Assembly: GCA_947178505.1 (NCBI GenBank)
Contig: CAMWYR010000003.1
Coordinates: forward strand, 35,793-99,792
From: an uncultured Muribaculaceae bacterium
Lineage (GTDB): Bacteria > Bacteroidota > Bacteroidia > Bacteroidales > Muribaculaceae
Direction: 5' to 3'
DNA: 64,000 nt
Of the stretch, positions 1 to 9,176 are shown piece by piece. Below the pieces are notes generated by a model, which was given only the letters and a program-made list of their open reading frames with translations, searched no databases and had not been told where the DNA came from. The position numbers and the translations under genes were made by a program. Positions within the stretch are counted from its first letter, which is position 1, and every line of letters starts with the position of its first letter.

Positions 1-481
1 CGTAAAGCGTCTTCTTCTGGGCCAGACGCAGCGAGCGGGTGCGCACTGTGTCGGCCTTCTCAAATTCCTTTTTCAGGCGCGTGTGCCAGGAATACTTGGC
101 AATCGTGTCGCGGGGCTGGCTCATCAGGTTGCTGATGCGCGGATAATAGTGATCGAGAGAATCGGCGAGCGAGTCGATCGAACTCCAGGGAATCACCTTC
201 ATCTTCTTGATCTTATCGTGACGGAGGTCGAGCTTGATATCGTAGACGCGGAGATTGCATGCAAGTATATTGCCGTTGTCGGCGAGTATGTTTCCGCGTT
301 CGGGGCTAATCGTATCGATACGCGAGAGCTCGGCGCGCGCACGACTGTTCCAGGCGTTGGCCTCGATCACCGTCGTATTGAAAAGTTTGATGAGCACGAG
401 CACGCCGAAAAATACGAACACAATCGAGAGGAGTCCGTATCGGAATAATATATGCGTCTTATTATTCTTCTTAGCTGCCAT
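1..481 (-). CDS. ftsI: FtsI-type penicillin-binding protein, N-terminal part (gene runs off the left edge)
   Basis: About 160 N-terminal residues are present, starting at an ATG at 481. A short basic cytoplasmic tail (MAAKKNNKTH) is followed by one membrane segment (about residues 15-33) and a segment with ISPERGNILADNG, the start of the PBP dimerisation domain (R-G-x-I-x-D/A motif). The transpeptidase domain lies outside the window. FtsI cross-links septal peptidoglycan in the inner membrane divisome. It sits directly downstream of ftsL and rsmH, the usual division/cell-wall order, which supports FtsI over other class B PBPs. Confidence 0.85.
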   Translation of the reverse strand, partial: MAAKKNNKTHILFRYGLLSIVFVFFGVLVLIKLFNTTVIEANAWNSRARAELSRIDTISPERGNILADNGNILACNLRVYDIKLDLRHDKIKKMKVIPWSSIDSLADSLDHYYPRISNLMSQPRDTIAKYSWHTRLKKEFEKADTVRTRSLRLAQKKTLY

Positions 482-573
482 TTAAGTTTTCCCTTTATCC
501 CTGTGGGGTAGCGTTAAATATTGATGCGGTTAGTGTAGGTGGTTCATGCGGGCCTACCCGGGGCCCGGGGGGG

Positions 574-942
574 TTATTCGTCGATAATCTCGTAGGGCGG
601 TTGCTCCTGAAATTCAAGCGGCAGCCCCCGCTCGCGCACCATGCGGCGCATCTCCGTCTCGCGGATGAGCGACATATAGGCCGACTTTTCCTGAAGTTTC
701 AGGCTTTCTGCTCGCGTAAGCTCCGTATTAAGCTTCTTGATCTCAGCCATCTTGGTCTTTGTCTTGTAGCGGAGACCGATAAGCGCGATCACTGCCACGA
801 CGATAATGATCAGAAGCCAGGCATTGTTCTTGAAGAACTCCACGGAAATTGAGCGGCCATATCTCAGCTCGTTGAGGAAAGAATAGCCCTTTTTCTCAGC
901 GGGCTTATTCTCGGCTGATTTCTTCTTCTTTCTCGCTGTCAT
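574..942 (-). CDS. ftsL: FtsL-like cell division protein
   Basis: A 122-residue bitopic protein: a lysine-rich cytoplasmic N-terminus (1-40), one hydrophobic segment (about 41-57) and a short periplasmic helix with heptad-like leucines (about 62-95). Size, topology and position between rsmH and ftsI are those of FtsL, which forms the FtsQLB subcomplex activating septal peptidoglycan synthesis. Primary sequence is poorly conserved in this family, so the call leans on topology and gene order. Twelve bases separate it from rsmH, so the two are probably co-transcribed. Confidence 0.8.
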   Translation of the reverse strand: MTARKKKKSAENKPAEKKGYSFLNELRYGRSISVEFFKNNAWLLIIIVVAVIALIGLRYKTKTKMAEIKKLNTELTRAESLKLQEKSAYMSLIRETEMRRMVRERGLPLEFQEQPPYEIIDE

Positions 943-954
943 CTTAATCTGCGT

Positions 955-1863
955 TTAAAGTTTTTCAGCGATTCTTAGTTTGGCGCTTCTCGATCTGGGG
1001 TTGGCTTCGATCTCAGCCTCGTCGGGAACTATGGGGGAGCGTGTGACGGCCTTCCAGGGTGTGGATACGCGTCCGTATATGTCCTGATCTATGTTCCCCT
1101 CTACGTTTCCGCTGCGGATAAAATTCTTCACCATTCTGTCTTCAATGGAGTGGTAGGTGATGATTGCGAGGCGCCCGCCGGGGCGGAGAGTCCTGAGCGA
1201 CTGCTGCAGGAGACGGCGGAGGGAATCCATCTCACCGTTGACCTCAATACGGATGGCCTGGAACACCTGCGCAAGATCCTTCTTCTCCGACTTCGGATTG
1301 ATCACGGGCCTTACGGCCTCTACGAGGCGGAAAGTAGTATCCACCGGCTGCTGAGCACGGGCCTTGACGATAGCGGCGGCAATCTGGCCGGGACGCTTCA
1401 GATCGGTGTAGGTGCGGAAAAGTCCTTCAAGTTCCTCCTTTGAATATTCTGCAAGTATATCGGCTGCTGTCTTTCCACCCTTTCGGTTCATCCTCATGTC
1501 GAGAGGCGCATCAGAGCGGAAAGAGAATCCGCGCTCCGGATCATCGAAGTGATGGAACGACACGCCGAGATCGGCGAGGATGCCGTCGATCGAGTCATGG
1601 CCGTGGTAGCGAAGGAAGTTGGATATATATCTGAAATCTGAATGCACGAAAGTGAAGCGTGTATCGTCCGGAGCGTTGGCGAGGGCGTCGGCGTCACGGT
1701 CGAAGCCGAAGAGATGACCGGCCTCATCGAGACGCGCGAGAATCGCGCGCGAGTGGCCTCCGCCGCCGAACGTGACATCTGCGTAGATGCCACCCGGCCG
1801 AATGTCGAGGGCTTCGATGGAGGCGTTGAGAAGTGCGGGAATATGATATGTGGATGAATCCAT
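955..1863 (-). CDS. rsmH: 16S rRNA m4C1402 methyltransferase RsmH (MraW)
   Basis: 302 residues, normal for RsmH. The N-terminal HIPALLN (7-13) matches the family's H-x-P-V-L-L start, and the SAM-binding loop DVTFGGGGHS is at 29-38. The conserved QAIRIEVN block lies near residues 203-210. The enzyme N4-methylates C1402 of 16S rRNA in the ribosomal P site. It heads the division cluster. No mraZ is visible upstream, where many bacteria carry it: the preceding 160 bp is non-coding and then comes an envelope kinase gene. Confidence 0.96.
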   Translation of the reverse strand: MDSSTYHIPALLNASIEALDIRPGGIYADVTFGGGGHSRAILARLDEAGHLFGFDRDADALANAPDDTRFTFVHSDFRYISNFLRYHGHDSIDGILADLGVSFHHFDDPERGFSFRSDAPLDMRMNRKGGKTAADILAEYSKEELEGLFRTYTDLKRPGQIAAAIVKARAQQPVDTTFRLVEAVRPVINPKSEKKDLAQVFQAIRIEVNGEMDSLRRLLQQSLRTLRPGGRLAIITYHSIEDRMVKNFIRSGNVEGNIDQDIYGRVSTPWKAVTRSPIVPDEAEIEANPRSRSAKLRIAEKL

Positions 1864-2024
1864 CTCTGAGTTGCTGTCTTAGGTTTTTCGCCGGTTTTGA
1901 GACGCATCTGATTCCGATGCGAGTCTACTTCGGCAAATTGTCGGTAAAGTTAGTAAAAAATTTTTGACTTTCCATACTTCTTTGCGACAATAACCTAATT
2001 TAACAAAACAGAGGGTCGGAGAGG

Positions 2025-2723
2025 CTATTTTTTCTCGTGGCGCTCCTTAGCACGGATGAGGTCGCTGACGGCACTTTCGGGAAACCCTGCTGCCTCAGCG
2101 TAGGAGCGGGCGAAGTCGGTGAATTCCGGGGTGAGATAGGAGAAACGCACGAGATTGGCATAGGCCTTGCTCCCGGAGATACCCCCGGGATAGAAATTCA
2201 TTCTGTTGAGGTCGATAAGGCTGAATACCGGGCGCCCGCTGCCTGCGGCATTCACGCGGACATTGGTGGAGTTAAGATCCTTATGGAGCACTCCCTTGCG
2301 ATGGAGCAGAGCGGCGAACCGACCGAACTCACGCCAGGCTTCCGGCCCGCTCTCCAGATAGTCGCGGAGATCGGTGGCCTCCTCATAACGACACAGGTAC
2401 ACCGAATCCTGAAGCGTGTTTAAGAAGCCACGCCGCTCGGCGTAGGCGAGAGGCGCGGGAGTATGTATGCCGAGGCGCGTGAGCTCTATGGCATAGAGAT
2501 AACTACGCTCCGCCTTAGAGGAGAAGATAGAGTAGATAAGGCGGTTTTTCAGACTGTGCGAAAAGAATTTCACAGCCACGTCGATTCCGTCGGCCTGCAG
2601 TCTGAGAATCCGGTTGCGTCCGGAATATATCTCTGACGCATCGGCCGGAATCTTGCCTTCGAGCAGGCGCGCCGCGAGCACTTCCCATTCGGGCGCGATG
2701 CCCGCTGCTTTTATTCGGATCAT
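2025..2723 (-). CDS. Lipopolysaccharide (Kdo/WaaP-type) kinase family protein
   Basis: 232 residues with a protein-kinase-like fold signature: VAVKFF (49-54) carries the ATP-anchoring lysine, HKDLNSTN (147-154) is the catalytic loop and DLN (171-173) stands where kinases have DFG. This is the pattern of the Kdo kinase / WaaP / InaA group that phosphorylates sugars of the LPS inner core. Its start overlaps the stop of the upstream glycosyltransferase by 4 bp, indicating translational coupling and a shared job in lipid A-core assembly. The exact sugar acceptor cannot be told from sequence. Confidence 0.8.
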   Translation of the reverse strand: MIRIKAAGIAPEWEVLAARLLEGKIPADASEIYSGRNRILRLQADGIDVAVKFFSHSLKNRLIYSIFSSKAERSYLYAIELTRLGIHTPAPLAYAERRGFLNTLQDSVYLCRYEEATDLRDYLESGPEAWREFGRFAALLHRKGVLHKDLNSTNVRVNAAGSGRPVFSLIDLNRMNFYPGGISGSKAYANLVRFSYLTPEFTDFARSYAEAAGFPESAVSDLIRAKERHEKK

Positions 2724-3487
2724 TTGCTTCGGTCTTTTTCGTTGAGTTGCGCCTCTGTCACTTTCGACATGAGCATCACTTTATATATCATTGCCGTATA
2801 AGCGTTTATAAGGCCACGCCGCCCGTCGCGCCACGCACCGCGCAGAAGCCATACGCTCAGGAATGCCCACAGAGGCTTGAAAAGAAGCTTGAGCGTACCG
2901 AATTTCTTATTTATCCGCCGGGGCACCTCATAGTCGCTGTAGCGGTTAAGTTTGTCGTAACGTTGGCGGAGGGTGGGATTATCAAGGTGAATCAGCGAGA
3001 GTCGGTGGCCGGTGGCGGGAATATCGACGACAGGCCCGGCTGTGGCGGGACGCGCGTGGATCACCGGCGGCCACGTCGCCTTGCTCTGCCGGAAAAAGCG
3101 CAGCTGACGGTCGGGGCTTCCGTGGGCCGCACGGCTCATGAACTGATTCAGACGCGGCACGGCCATCGCGCCCTCAAAGCCGGAATTTATTTTCGCGTAA
3201 AGATACTCGCGGAGCGCGTCGGGCACCTTCTCGTCGGCATCGACAACGAGCACCCAGTCGTTTGAGGCCGAATGAATTGCCGTGTCGCGCGCAGGCTCGC
3301 ATATCTTATGGTCGCCTTTAGGGAATATCACTATCTTGGCGCCATATTCGGCAGCTATCTCGCGCGTGCGATCGGTGCTCTCCATATCGCACACTACTAT
3401 CTCATCAAACTCCTTCACACTCTCCAGCACCTCGCGGAGATGCTCCTCGGCGTTATATGTGTTTAAGACTACAGATATCTTCTCCAT
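2720..3487 (-). CDS. Family 2 glycosyltransferase (WaaE/KdtX-like)
   Basis: 255 residues. A GT-A fold start, ISVVLNTYN (4-12), is followed by the divalent-metal motif DADE (83-86). The short single-domain layout, with a basic C-terminal part and a hydrophobic stretch (PLWAFLSVWLL), resembles the GT2 proteins that add a sugar to the LPS core in Bacteroidales and proteobacteria (WaaE). It is translationally coupled to the downstream Kdo-kinase-like gene. Donor and acceptor are unknown. Confidence 0.8.
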   Translation of the reverse strand: MEKISVVLNTYNAEEHLREVLESVKEFDEIVVCDMESTDRTREIAAEYGAKIVIFPKGDHKICEPARDTAIHSASNDWVLVVDADEKVPDALREYLYAKINSGFEGAMAVPRLNQFMSRAAHGSPDRQLRFFRQSKATWPPVIHARPATAGPVVDIPATGHRLSLIHLDNPTLRQRYDKLNRYSDYEVPRRINKKFGTLKLLFKPLWAFLSVWLLRGAWRDGRRGLINAYTAMIYKVMLMSKVTEAQLNEKDRSK

Positions 3488-3555
3488 ACTTTAGAAACAC
3501 GTTATCAACCTTATCTTATTATAAAAGACTGAAAATCTTAATTTGGGCTGCTGCA

Positions 3556-5424
3556 TCAGAGACCGTTGGAGATTTTCATATCGCTTACGCGACGCGCCTG
3601 CCTGATGTTTTTCATCGCATCGGGGCTGATGCGGGCCGTGTCGCCCTCAACCGTGCCGGTCATTGACGAAATAGCCACAGCCGCACGGGGCTGCGCCAGA
3701 ATGTTCTGGCCCATTCCCTTCCACGAATATTCCTCCAGACCGAGGATTGAGAGTAGGGTAGGGTAGACGTCGATCTGGCCCATCACCTCATCGATACGGC
3801 CCCCGACAGGGGAATTGAGAAGAATGAAAGGCGTGTGCTGACCGGCGTCAACAAGCTGCGCTCCCTTCTTATCTTTCCTCACGTCGTCGCGATAGGAAGC
3901 AAGCCCCTCGTGATCGCCGGTGATAAGCACTACGGTCTCGGCAGCGTCCGGGCGGCTCTGGATATAGTCGATGAGTGTATGCAGTTGCGAATCAGTATAA
4001 TGCGCCATCTGAATATAGTCGGAGAGCACCTCGGGCATTTCCTTCACCGCATCCTTAAGGCGTGGATCCTTGAAATTCTCAGGCAGCCGGAAAGGATTGT
4101 GACCCGAGTATGTGACGAAGGTCATTATGAAGGGTTCGTCACCATGCAACACAGATCCGGCTTTCAGCTTCTCCACGCACTGGCGGAGAAATGATCCGTC
4201 GCTCAGTTTTGCGGGATTTCCTATGAGTTCATCCATCTTCCATGAGTCACGGAACAGGAGAGAGTCGTAACCCATTGCGTGCCCGATGACCGACTGATTC
4301 CACGTAATCGGTTTGTCGCAGGTGAAGAGCACCGAACGGCCTCCCTTAAGCTGCTTCATAGCTTTCATCAGCGAGGGGTAATCGTAGTCAGGCGCCTTCA
4401 TACTGTAGACGGAATTGAGCATCGGCAACATGCCGCATCCGAGCAGCAACTGCGCGTCGATTGACCGTCCTGCCCCTACCTGCGTCAGCATGCGCGGAGC
4501 ATAAAGCGTCGAAGGTCGCGCCAGCAGACTATTTATATAAGGGGTTATCTCCACCTCCCCATCCCCGGTCGGCAGGGTCGCTCCGAGCGGCCATGATTCA
4601 AAGGATTCGAGAAGAAGAATAACAAGATTCTTGCGCCGTGCTACCGTGTCAGATAACGCGACAAATGGCCTTGAATACTCTTTTTGCAACTCCCATTCCA
4701 ACACTTTCTTTTTACATAAATTTATATCTGTTTTTGAAGTAGTCATATTATTATATGCAAGATGACCAACAACTGTGTAGGTTGGTAAACCGCACGTACT
4801 GTAGTAACAGGATTGTGCAAATTTATCATAGCTTGCATAGAAGCCTCCGCGACATAGCAGACCGATCCAGACCACTACGGCCATCGCCGCAGTGAGTGCG
4901 ACGACAAGCCATCGCCCGGGCCATTTTCGCGAGGCCGGTGTGAGATAAGCCCAGGCGCCCGTAATCATAGTGACAAGCGGAAGGGCTATGTCTTCCCAGC
5001 GCATAGCGTCGCGGACACTCGCCGTGAAATCGAGCAGGTTAGTCACCATGAAATAACTTTCCCACGGGATACCGGTGAAGTAGGTGCGGCAATACATGAT
5101 GTTGGCAATCCAGACGATGTCCACCAGCACCATCATCACCAGCTGCACCCAGACGCGCCTGCACAGAATTGCCGGGAGCGACAGAATGAGCGCGGCCAGA
5201 AGATTGTCGGCGTAGAGCATCCAGTCGCTCATCGCGCGGAAGGTGGTGGACGCACACCAGATCACGACTCCCGTAATCAGCGTGACAAACATTCCGATCA
5301 GGCAGATCCAGCCGCGGCTCAGTCCGCCGCCCTCTCCATTGCGCGGACTGAAAGCACGGCCGCGACCCGTATGCCGATGATGACTCGTGAGCACATTATT
5401 CAGATATTTGGTTGATGGAGCCAT
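3556..5424 (-). CDS. LTA-synthase-family membrane sulfatase / phosphoglycerol transferase-like protein
   Basis: 622 residues: a basic N-terminus, about five membrane segments (residues 38-215), then a periplasmic alkaline-phosphatase-type domain. Seen motifs are NLVILLLESFES (metal-binding Glu), VGAGRSIDAQ (the place of the catalytic Thr/Ser; here Ser) and LITGDHEG (Asp-His metal ligands). These are the marks of the LtaS/OpgB/EptA-like group that moves phospho-substituents onto glycans or lipids outside the inner membrane. In a Gram-negative host a phosphoglycerol or phosphoethanolamine transferase acting on an envelope glycan is more likely than lipoteichoic acid synthesis. The gene stands alone. 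Confidence 0.85.
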   Translation of the reverse strand: MAPSTKYLNNVLTSHHRHTGRGRAFSPRNGEGGGLSRGWICLIGMFVTLITGVVIWCASTTFRAMSDWMLYADNLLAALILSLPAILCRRVWVQLVMMVLVDIVWIANIMYCRTYFTGIPWESYFMVTNLLDFTASVRDAMRWEDIALPLVTMITGAWAYLTPASRKWPGRWLVVALTAAMAVVVWIGLLCRGGFYASYDKFAQSCYYSTCGLPTYTVVGHLAYNNMTTSKTDINLCKKKVLEWELQKEYSRPFVALSDTVARRKNLVILLLESFESWPLGATLPTGDGEVEITPYINSLLARPSTLYAPRMLTQVGAGRSIDAQLLLGCGMLPMLNSVYSMKAPDYDYPSLMKAMKQLKGGRSVLFTCDKPITWNQSVIGHAMGYDSLLFRDSWKMDELIGNPAKLSDGSFLRQCVEKLKAGSVLHGDEPFIMTFVTYSGHNPFRLPENFKDPRLKDAVKEMPEVLSDYIQMAHYTDSQLHTLIDYIQSRPDAAETVVLITGDHEGLASYRDDVRKDKKGAQLVDAGQHTPFILLNSPVGGRIDEVMGQIDVYPTLLSILGLEEYSWKGMGQNILAQPRAAVAISSMTGTVEGDTARISPDAMKNIRQARRVSDMKISNGL

Positions 5425-5775
5425 TTTTATTTTCGTTTTTTATTTTTTCAATCTTTAATCGCGACTTCCGTTTGATCGCGCCTACAATTCAATAGCCTCA
5501 AAAAAATTTTATAGCTCATTCCGCAGGCGCCCAGACGTAGTGTCTCTCAGCTATTATTCTTCAATAGAAAGGCGGAACCCATGTCAGTGATTCCGCCACT
5601 ATAACTTCTTGATATCTGATCTACAAGCTACTATATCCAGGTTTATATCTTCTATACCTATACGTTATCGGGCATCATCCTTACTTAACTTCACGCGTAA
5701 ATCCCGGACTGAAGATAGGGGTAAGAGCGTAGCCTTTGATATGTGATATGAAGCCGTCATCACATCCCATCTTTA
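5425..5775. other. AT-rich intergenic spacer with one hairpin
   Basis: I see no convincing gene. One inverted repeat, GGCGGAA / TTCCGCC (5571-5577 and 5591-5597), is followed on the minus strand by TTTC and could end transcripts arriving from the decayed gene at 5776-6143. The rest lacks recognisable signals. Confidence 0.4.
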
Positions 5776-6143
5776 TCAGGTTGGTAGCCGTAAATATTTT
5801 TCCTCTTCCCGGCCTTTCTCCATACCCTTTTCAATACCCTGCAACAATGCCTGCTCAGCCACATAATCTATACGAGCCCGCATTGAGTTCAGCCGCTCCA
5901 GCGACTGGCTGTAGAGCACCATATCCTCAGCTACGAGATTCTCGCTTTCCGTAGCCTCAAATATCTCGCGGTAATTACCCTCCGGATAGGGTTTCGAATT
6001 TTTATTGAGCTTGTGCATATTCTTTATCAGATATAATAGCCGTTCCACCTCAGTCTTACAGTTATCCCACTCGGCGGGTACCAGCCACAAACCGAGCTCA
6101 GATTTATGAACGTTGTGATGTCAGAATCTTTTTCTTTATCCAT
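5776..6143 (-). pseudogene. Remnant of an Rpn-family (PD-(D/E)XK) nuclease / transposase-like gene
   Basis: The readable part (about 100 residues from 6090 down) matches the C-terminal portion of Rpn family recombination-promoting nucleases, abundant in Bacteroidales: a helical tail ending in the characteristic glycine-glutamate-lysine-rich stretch GIEKGMEKGREEE. An ATG at 6143 starts MDKEKDSDITTFINLSS in another frame, typical of the family's extreme N-terminus, so the copy has lost most of its N-terminal catalytic domain and is frameshifted. Such genes are multicopy and often decay. No terminal repeats were seen around it. Confidence 0.6.
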
Positions 6144-6549
6144 AACAGACCGGTCTGGTAGTCGAAAGCAAATATAAAGATTCTTTCTCATTTTTCCAAA
6201 TCAACCTGCTCAAACTTTTCATTACCCATAGGAAACCACTCTCATACTCTAATTTTCTTTCAGAAATTCCCTTATAAATTCCCGAACAATTTAAAATATT
6301 AAAACCTCAGAGCCTTAAGTTTAGCTTAAAATTAATGTATTTATATATCATATAAGCATTTACGTCAATTATCAACACTACGACATTCTATATCATTAAA
6401 AAGGGCACTATGTTTCACTTTCGCTAACTTCGCGTTGATTTTATTATTTTAAGATGAAAGAATGTGTGCGAAAGCGACCGCTTCCGGGATCGCTCAGGCC
6501 TACTGGTGAATTTTATAATAATTAACTTTTTAATCTACTTCTGATTTAG
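6144..6549. other. AT-rich intergenic region upstream of ybeY
   Basis: No gene is visible in about 400 bp. A perfect 12-bp palindrome CAGACCGGTCTG lies at 6146-6157, just upstream of the decayed gene's ATG, and could be a relic operator. The 3' end leads into the ybeY promoter. Confidence 0.4.
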
Positions 6550-6557
6550 TATATTTG
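6527..6557 (+). promoter_or_regulatory. Candidate ybeY promoter with almost no leader
   Basis: TATATTTG at 6550-6557 fits the Bacteroidota -7 consensus TAnnTTTG. TTTT at 6527-6530 lies 19 bp upstream, one base off the -33 TTTG. The ybeY ATG begins only 7 bp after the -7 box, so the transcript would have essentially no 5' untranslated region. Confidence 0.55.
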
Positions 6558-6563
6558 TAAGTT

Positions 6564-7031
6564 ATGACTACAATTACCTTCAATTGCGAGAACACCACGC
6601 TGCCGGAGCTCGATTACCCGCTGGTGAGAGAATGGATAGGGGAGGTGGCTGCCGAACACGACTTTCAGGTTGGCCGCATCTCTTATCTCTTTTGCGATGA
6701 TGAATTCATCTTGCGTGCAAACCGCGAATTCATCGATCACGATTATTACACAGACATCATCACATTCGATTATACGCGGCGCGACATCATCGGGGGAGAC
6801 ATCATGATTTCGCTCGACACAGTCGGCTCCAACGCGCAGCTCGTCGCCACTTCCTTCAGCAACGAGCTACTGCGCGTCATCATTCATGGCGTGCTCCACC
6901 TTTGCGGCATTAACGATAAAGGGCCGGGTGAACGCGAGAATATGGAAGCTCACGAAAACCGCGCCCTTGAAATATGGTATCAGCTTAACAGGAATGACGC
7001 ACGTAAAGCTGACGCCGATAAAAGCAACTGA
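6564..7031 (+). CDS. ybeY: Endoribonuclease YbeY (rRNA maturation)
   Basis: 155 residues, standard YbeY length. The zinc-site motif reads HGVLHLCGINDKG, then E-x-x-x-M: the first two histidines are kept, while the third ligand position (GYDH in most bacteria) is NDK here, a variant I recall as usual in Bacteroidota. YbeY trims the 3' end of 16S rRNA and takes part in ribosome quality control. The downstream mnmG is 26 bp away, giving a probable ybeY-mnmG transcript of two RNA-maturation genes. Confidence 0.92.
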   Translation: MTTITFNCENTTLPELDYPLVREWIGEVAAEHDFQVGRISYLFCDDEFILRANREFIDHDYYTDIITFDYTRRDIIGGDIMISLDTVGSNAQLVATSFSNELLRVIIHGVLHLCGINDKGPGERENMEAHENRALEIWYQLNRNDARKADADKSN

Positions 7032-7057
7032 ACCACCTGACAGCATAAACATCAGAT

Positions 7058-8989
7058 ATGAAATTTGATTTTGACGTCATAGTGATAGGAGGGGGCCACG
7101 CAGGATGCGAGGCTTCAGTAGCCGCCGCCAAACTCGGTGCGTCGACCCTGCTCATCACCAAAGACATGAACCGCATCGCACAGATGTCGTGTAATCCCGC
7201 CGTCGGCGGGATCGCAAAAGGTCAGATCGTGCGTGAAATCGATGCCCTCGGCGGTATGATGGGTATCGTAGCCGATACAACTGCCATCCAGTTCAGGATG
7301 CTAAACCGCTCCAAAGGGCCCGCCGTATGGTCGCCCCGCGTGCAGTCTGACCGAGCCAAATATATCGACGAATGGCGAAGAATAATCGATGACACGCCTA
7401 ACCTATACATGTTTCAGGACACGGTGGACCAATTGATAATCGACAAATCAGAAAGCGCAGGAGATACCGACGCGACCGCGTCTACAGAACCTCATTTCAG
7501 GGTCGCCGGAGTGCGCACAGCCCTCGGTTTCGAATTCCGGGCAAGCAGTGTCATCCTCACTGCAGGCACGTTCCTCAACGGACTCATGCACTTCGGAGCC
7601 ACCAAGATCGAAGGTGGGAGAATAGCCGAAGACAGCGCAAAAGGTCTTACGGAACAGCTGGTAGAACTCGGATTCAGGGCCGACCGCATGAAGACCGGTA
7701 CGCCGGCACGTATCGACGGGCGCACCATCGACTTCTCTAAAGCCGAGCGCCAGGAAGGCGATATGCGGCCATACGAGAAATTCTCCTATCTTCCCGAGAT
7801 AAAGCGCACACTACGTCAACGTCCATGCTGGATCGTACATACCAATCCCGCCGTGCACGAAGCAATGACATCACACCTCGATGAATCCCCGCTCTACAAC
7901 GGCCAGATTCAGAGTATCGGCCCCCGATACTGCCCGAGCATCGAGACAAAGCTCGTAACATTCGCAGACAAGGACAGTCACCAGCTTTTTCTCGAACCGG
8001 AAGGGGAGACCACCGAAGAATACTACATTAATGGTTTCTCAAGTTCGATGCCCTGGCCGGTGCAGGTTGAAGCCCTGCAGCATGTGCCCGCACTGCGCGA
8101 CGTGCAGTTCTACCGCCCGGGGTACGCAATAGAATACGACTTCTTCGACCCCACGCAACTCACACACGATCTGCAGACCAAACTCGTGAAGGGTCTCTAT
8201 TTCGCAGGACAGGTCAACGGCACCACAGGCTATGAAGAAGCCGCAGCCCAAGGGCTTATGGCAGGTATTAATGCGGCTCGCGCCGTCAGAGGAGAAACTC
8301 CCGTAATTCTCGGGCGCGACCAAGCCTATATCGGTGTGCTAATTGACGACCTCGTGACAAAAGGAGTCGACGAACCATACCGTATGTTCACATCGCGCGC
8401 AGAATACCGCATTCTGCTCCGTCAGGACGACGCCGATCTCCGGCTCACTCCAATCGGACATGAAATAGGTCTTGCCGATGACCATCGCTACCGGCAAATG
8501 CAATCGAAATATGCAGAGCGCGACAGCCTGATAGAATGGGCCGGAAAATTCACCGTCAGGATGACTCCGGAATTCAATGCGTGGCTCACCGAGCGCGGCA
8601 CAGCTCCGTTGTCTGCCTCCACACGACTTATAGAACTCCTCAAGCGTCCGCAGCTCGACTTCGCTTCCCTCAGCGAAAGCATTCCCGCACTCCGTAGACG
8701 CCTCTCCCGGATTGAGGAAGAGCGCCGTGAGGAGATTACTGAGTCGGCCGAGATCCTCATAAAGTATGACGGTTATATCCGCCGAGAACGCGACCTCGCC
8801 GATCGGCAGACGAAACTCGAACGCGTGCACATTCCCGAAGGATTTGACTTCCTTTCCGTAAACGCCATCTCAATTGAGGCCCGCCAGAAACTCGACCGCA
8901 TACGCCCGGCCACAATTGGCCAGGCTTCGCGCATCCCGGGAGTCTCGCCGGCCGATATCAATGTGCTCCAGCTTCTAATCGGGAAGTAG
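7058..8989 (+). CDS. mnmG: tRNA uridine-5-carboxymethylaminomethyl modification enzyme MnmG (GidA)
   Basis: 643 residues. The FAD-binding Rossmann motif GGGHAG is at 11-16, and the family blocks CNPAVGGIAKG and FAGQVNGTTGYEEAA are intact. The C-terminal domain ends with PGVSPADINVL, the tRNA-interacting tail. With MnmE it installs the cmnm5 group at wobble U34 of several tRNAs. gidA often lies near the replication origin, and the parS-like palindrome just downstream is in keeping with that. Confidence 0.98.
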   Translation: MKFDFDVIVIGGGHAGCEASVAAAKLGASTLLITKDMNRIAQMSCNPAVGGIAKGQIVREIDALGGMMGIVADTTAIQFRMLNRSKGPAVWSPRVQSDRAKYIDEWRRIIDDTPNLYMFQDTVDQLIIDKSESAGDTDATASTEPHFRVAGVRTALGFEFRASSVILTAGTFLNGLMHFGATKIEGGRIAEDSAKGLTEQLVELGFRADRMKTGTPARIDGRTIDFSKAERQEGDMRPYEKFSYLPEIKRTLRQRPCWIVHTNPAVHEAMTSHLDESPLYNGQIQSIGPRYCPSIETKLVTFADKDSHQLFLEPEGETTEEYYINGFSSSMPWPVQVEALQHVPALRDVQFYRPGYAIEYDFFDPTQLTHDLQTKLVKGLYFAGQVNGTTGYEEAAAQGLMAGINAARAVRGETPVILGRDQAYIGVLIDDLVTKGVDEPYRMFTSRAEYRILLRQDDADLRLTPIGHEIGLADDHRYRQMQSKYAERDSLIEWAGKFTVRMTPEFNAWLTERGTAPLSASTRLIELLKRPQLDFASLSESIPALRRRLSRIEEERREEITESAEILIKYDGYIRRERDLADRQTKLERVHIPEGFDFLSVNAISIEARQKLDRIRPATIGQASRIPGVSPADINVLQLLIGK

Positions 8990-9012
8990 GAGAGAGGACC
9001 CTACTTATTTTT
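8984..9012 (+). terminator. Rho-independent terminator of mnmG
   Basis: AAGTAGG (8984-8990) pairs with CCTACTT (9000-9006), followed by ATTTTT. The mnmG stop codon lies inside the 5' arm. Confidence 0.65.
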
Positions 9013-9055
9013 CCACCAACCGGGAATCATGTCTGTGACACACCGAGACAAAGTG

Positions 9056-9071
9056 TGTTCCACGTGGAACA
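9056..9071. promoter_or_regulatory. parS-like centromere site
   Basis: A perfect 16-bp palindrome, TGTTCCACGTGGAACA, differs only slightly from the widely conserved chromosomal ParB site TGTTTCACGTGAAACA and keeps the CACGTG core. It lies in the spacer between mnmG and apt. parS sites cluster near the replication origin and often near gidA. A short hairpin, ACACAC (9038-9043) with GTGTGT (9053-9058), overlaps its left edge. No parA or parB gene is in this window. Confidence 0.65.
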
Positions 9072-9176
9072 AATCCATCCTAATCCCCACTGATAAGTAA
9101 GGTTTATAACCGCACAGCCTACGCACCTCGCTCTATACAGAATCAATTTTAATAACAACACAAACAGAATCTAAAA

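Noticed and set aside
5571..5597. GGCGGAA/TTCCGCC hairpin as a transposon end
   Set aside because: There is no second copy on the other side of the decayed Rpn-type gene, so it is better read as a terminator.
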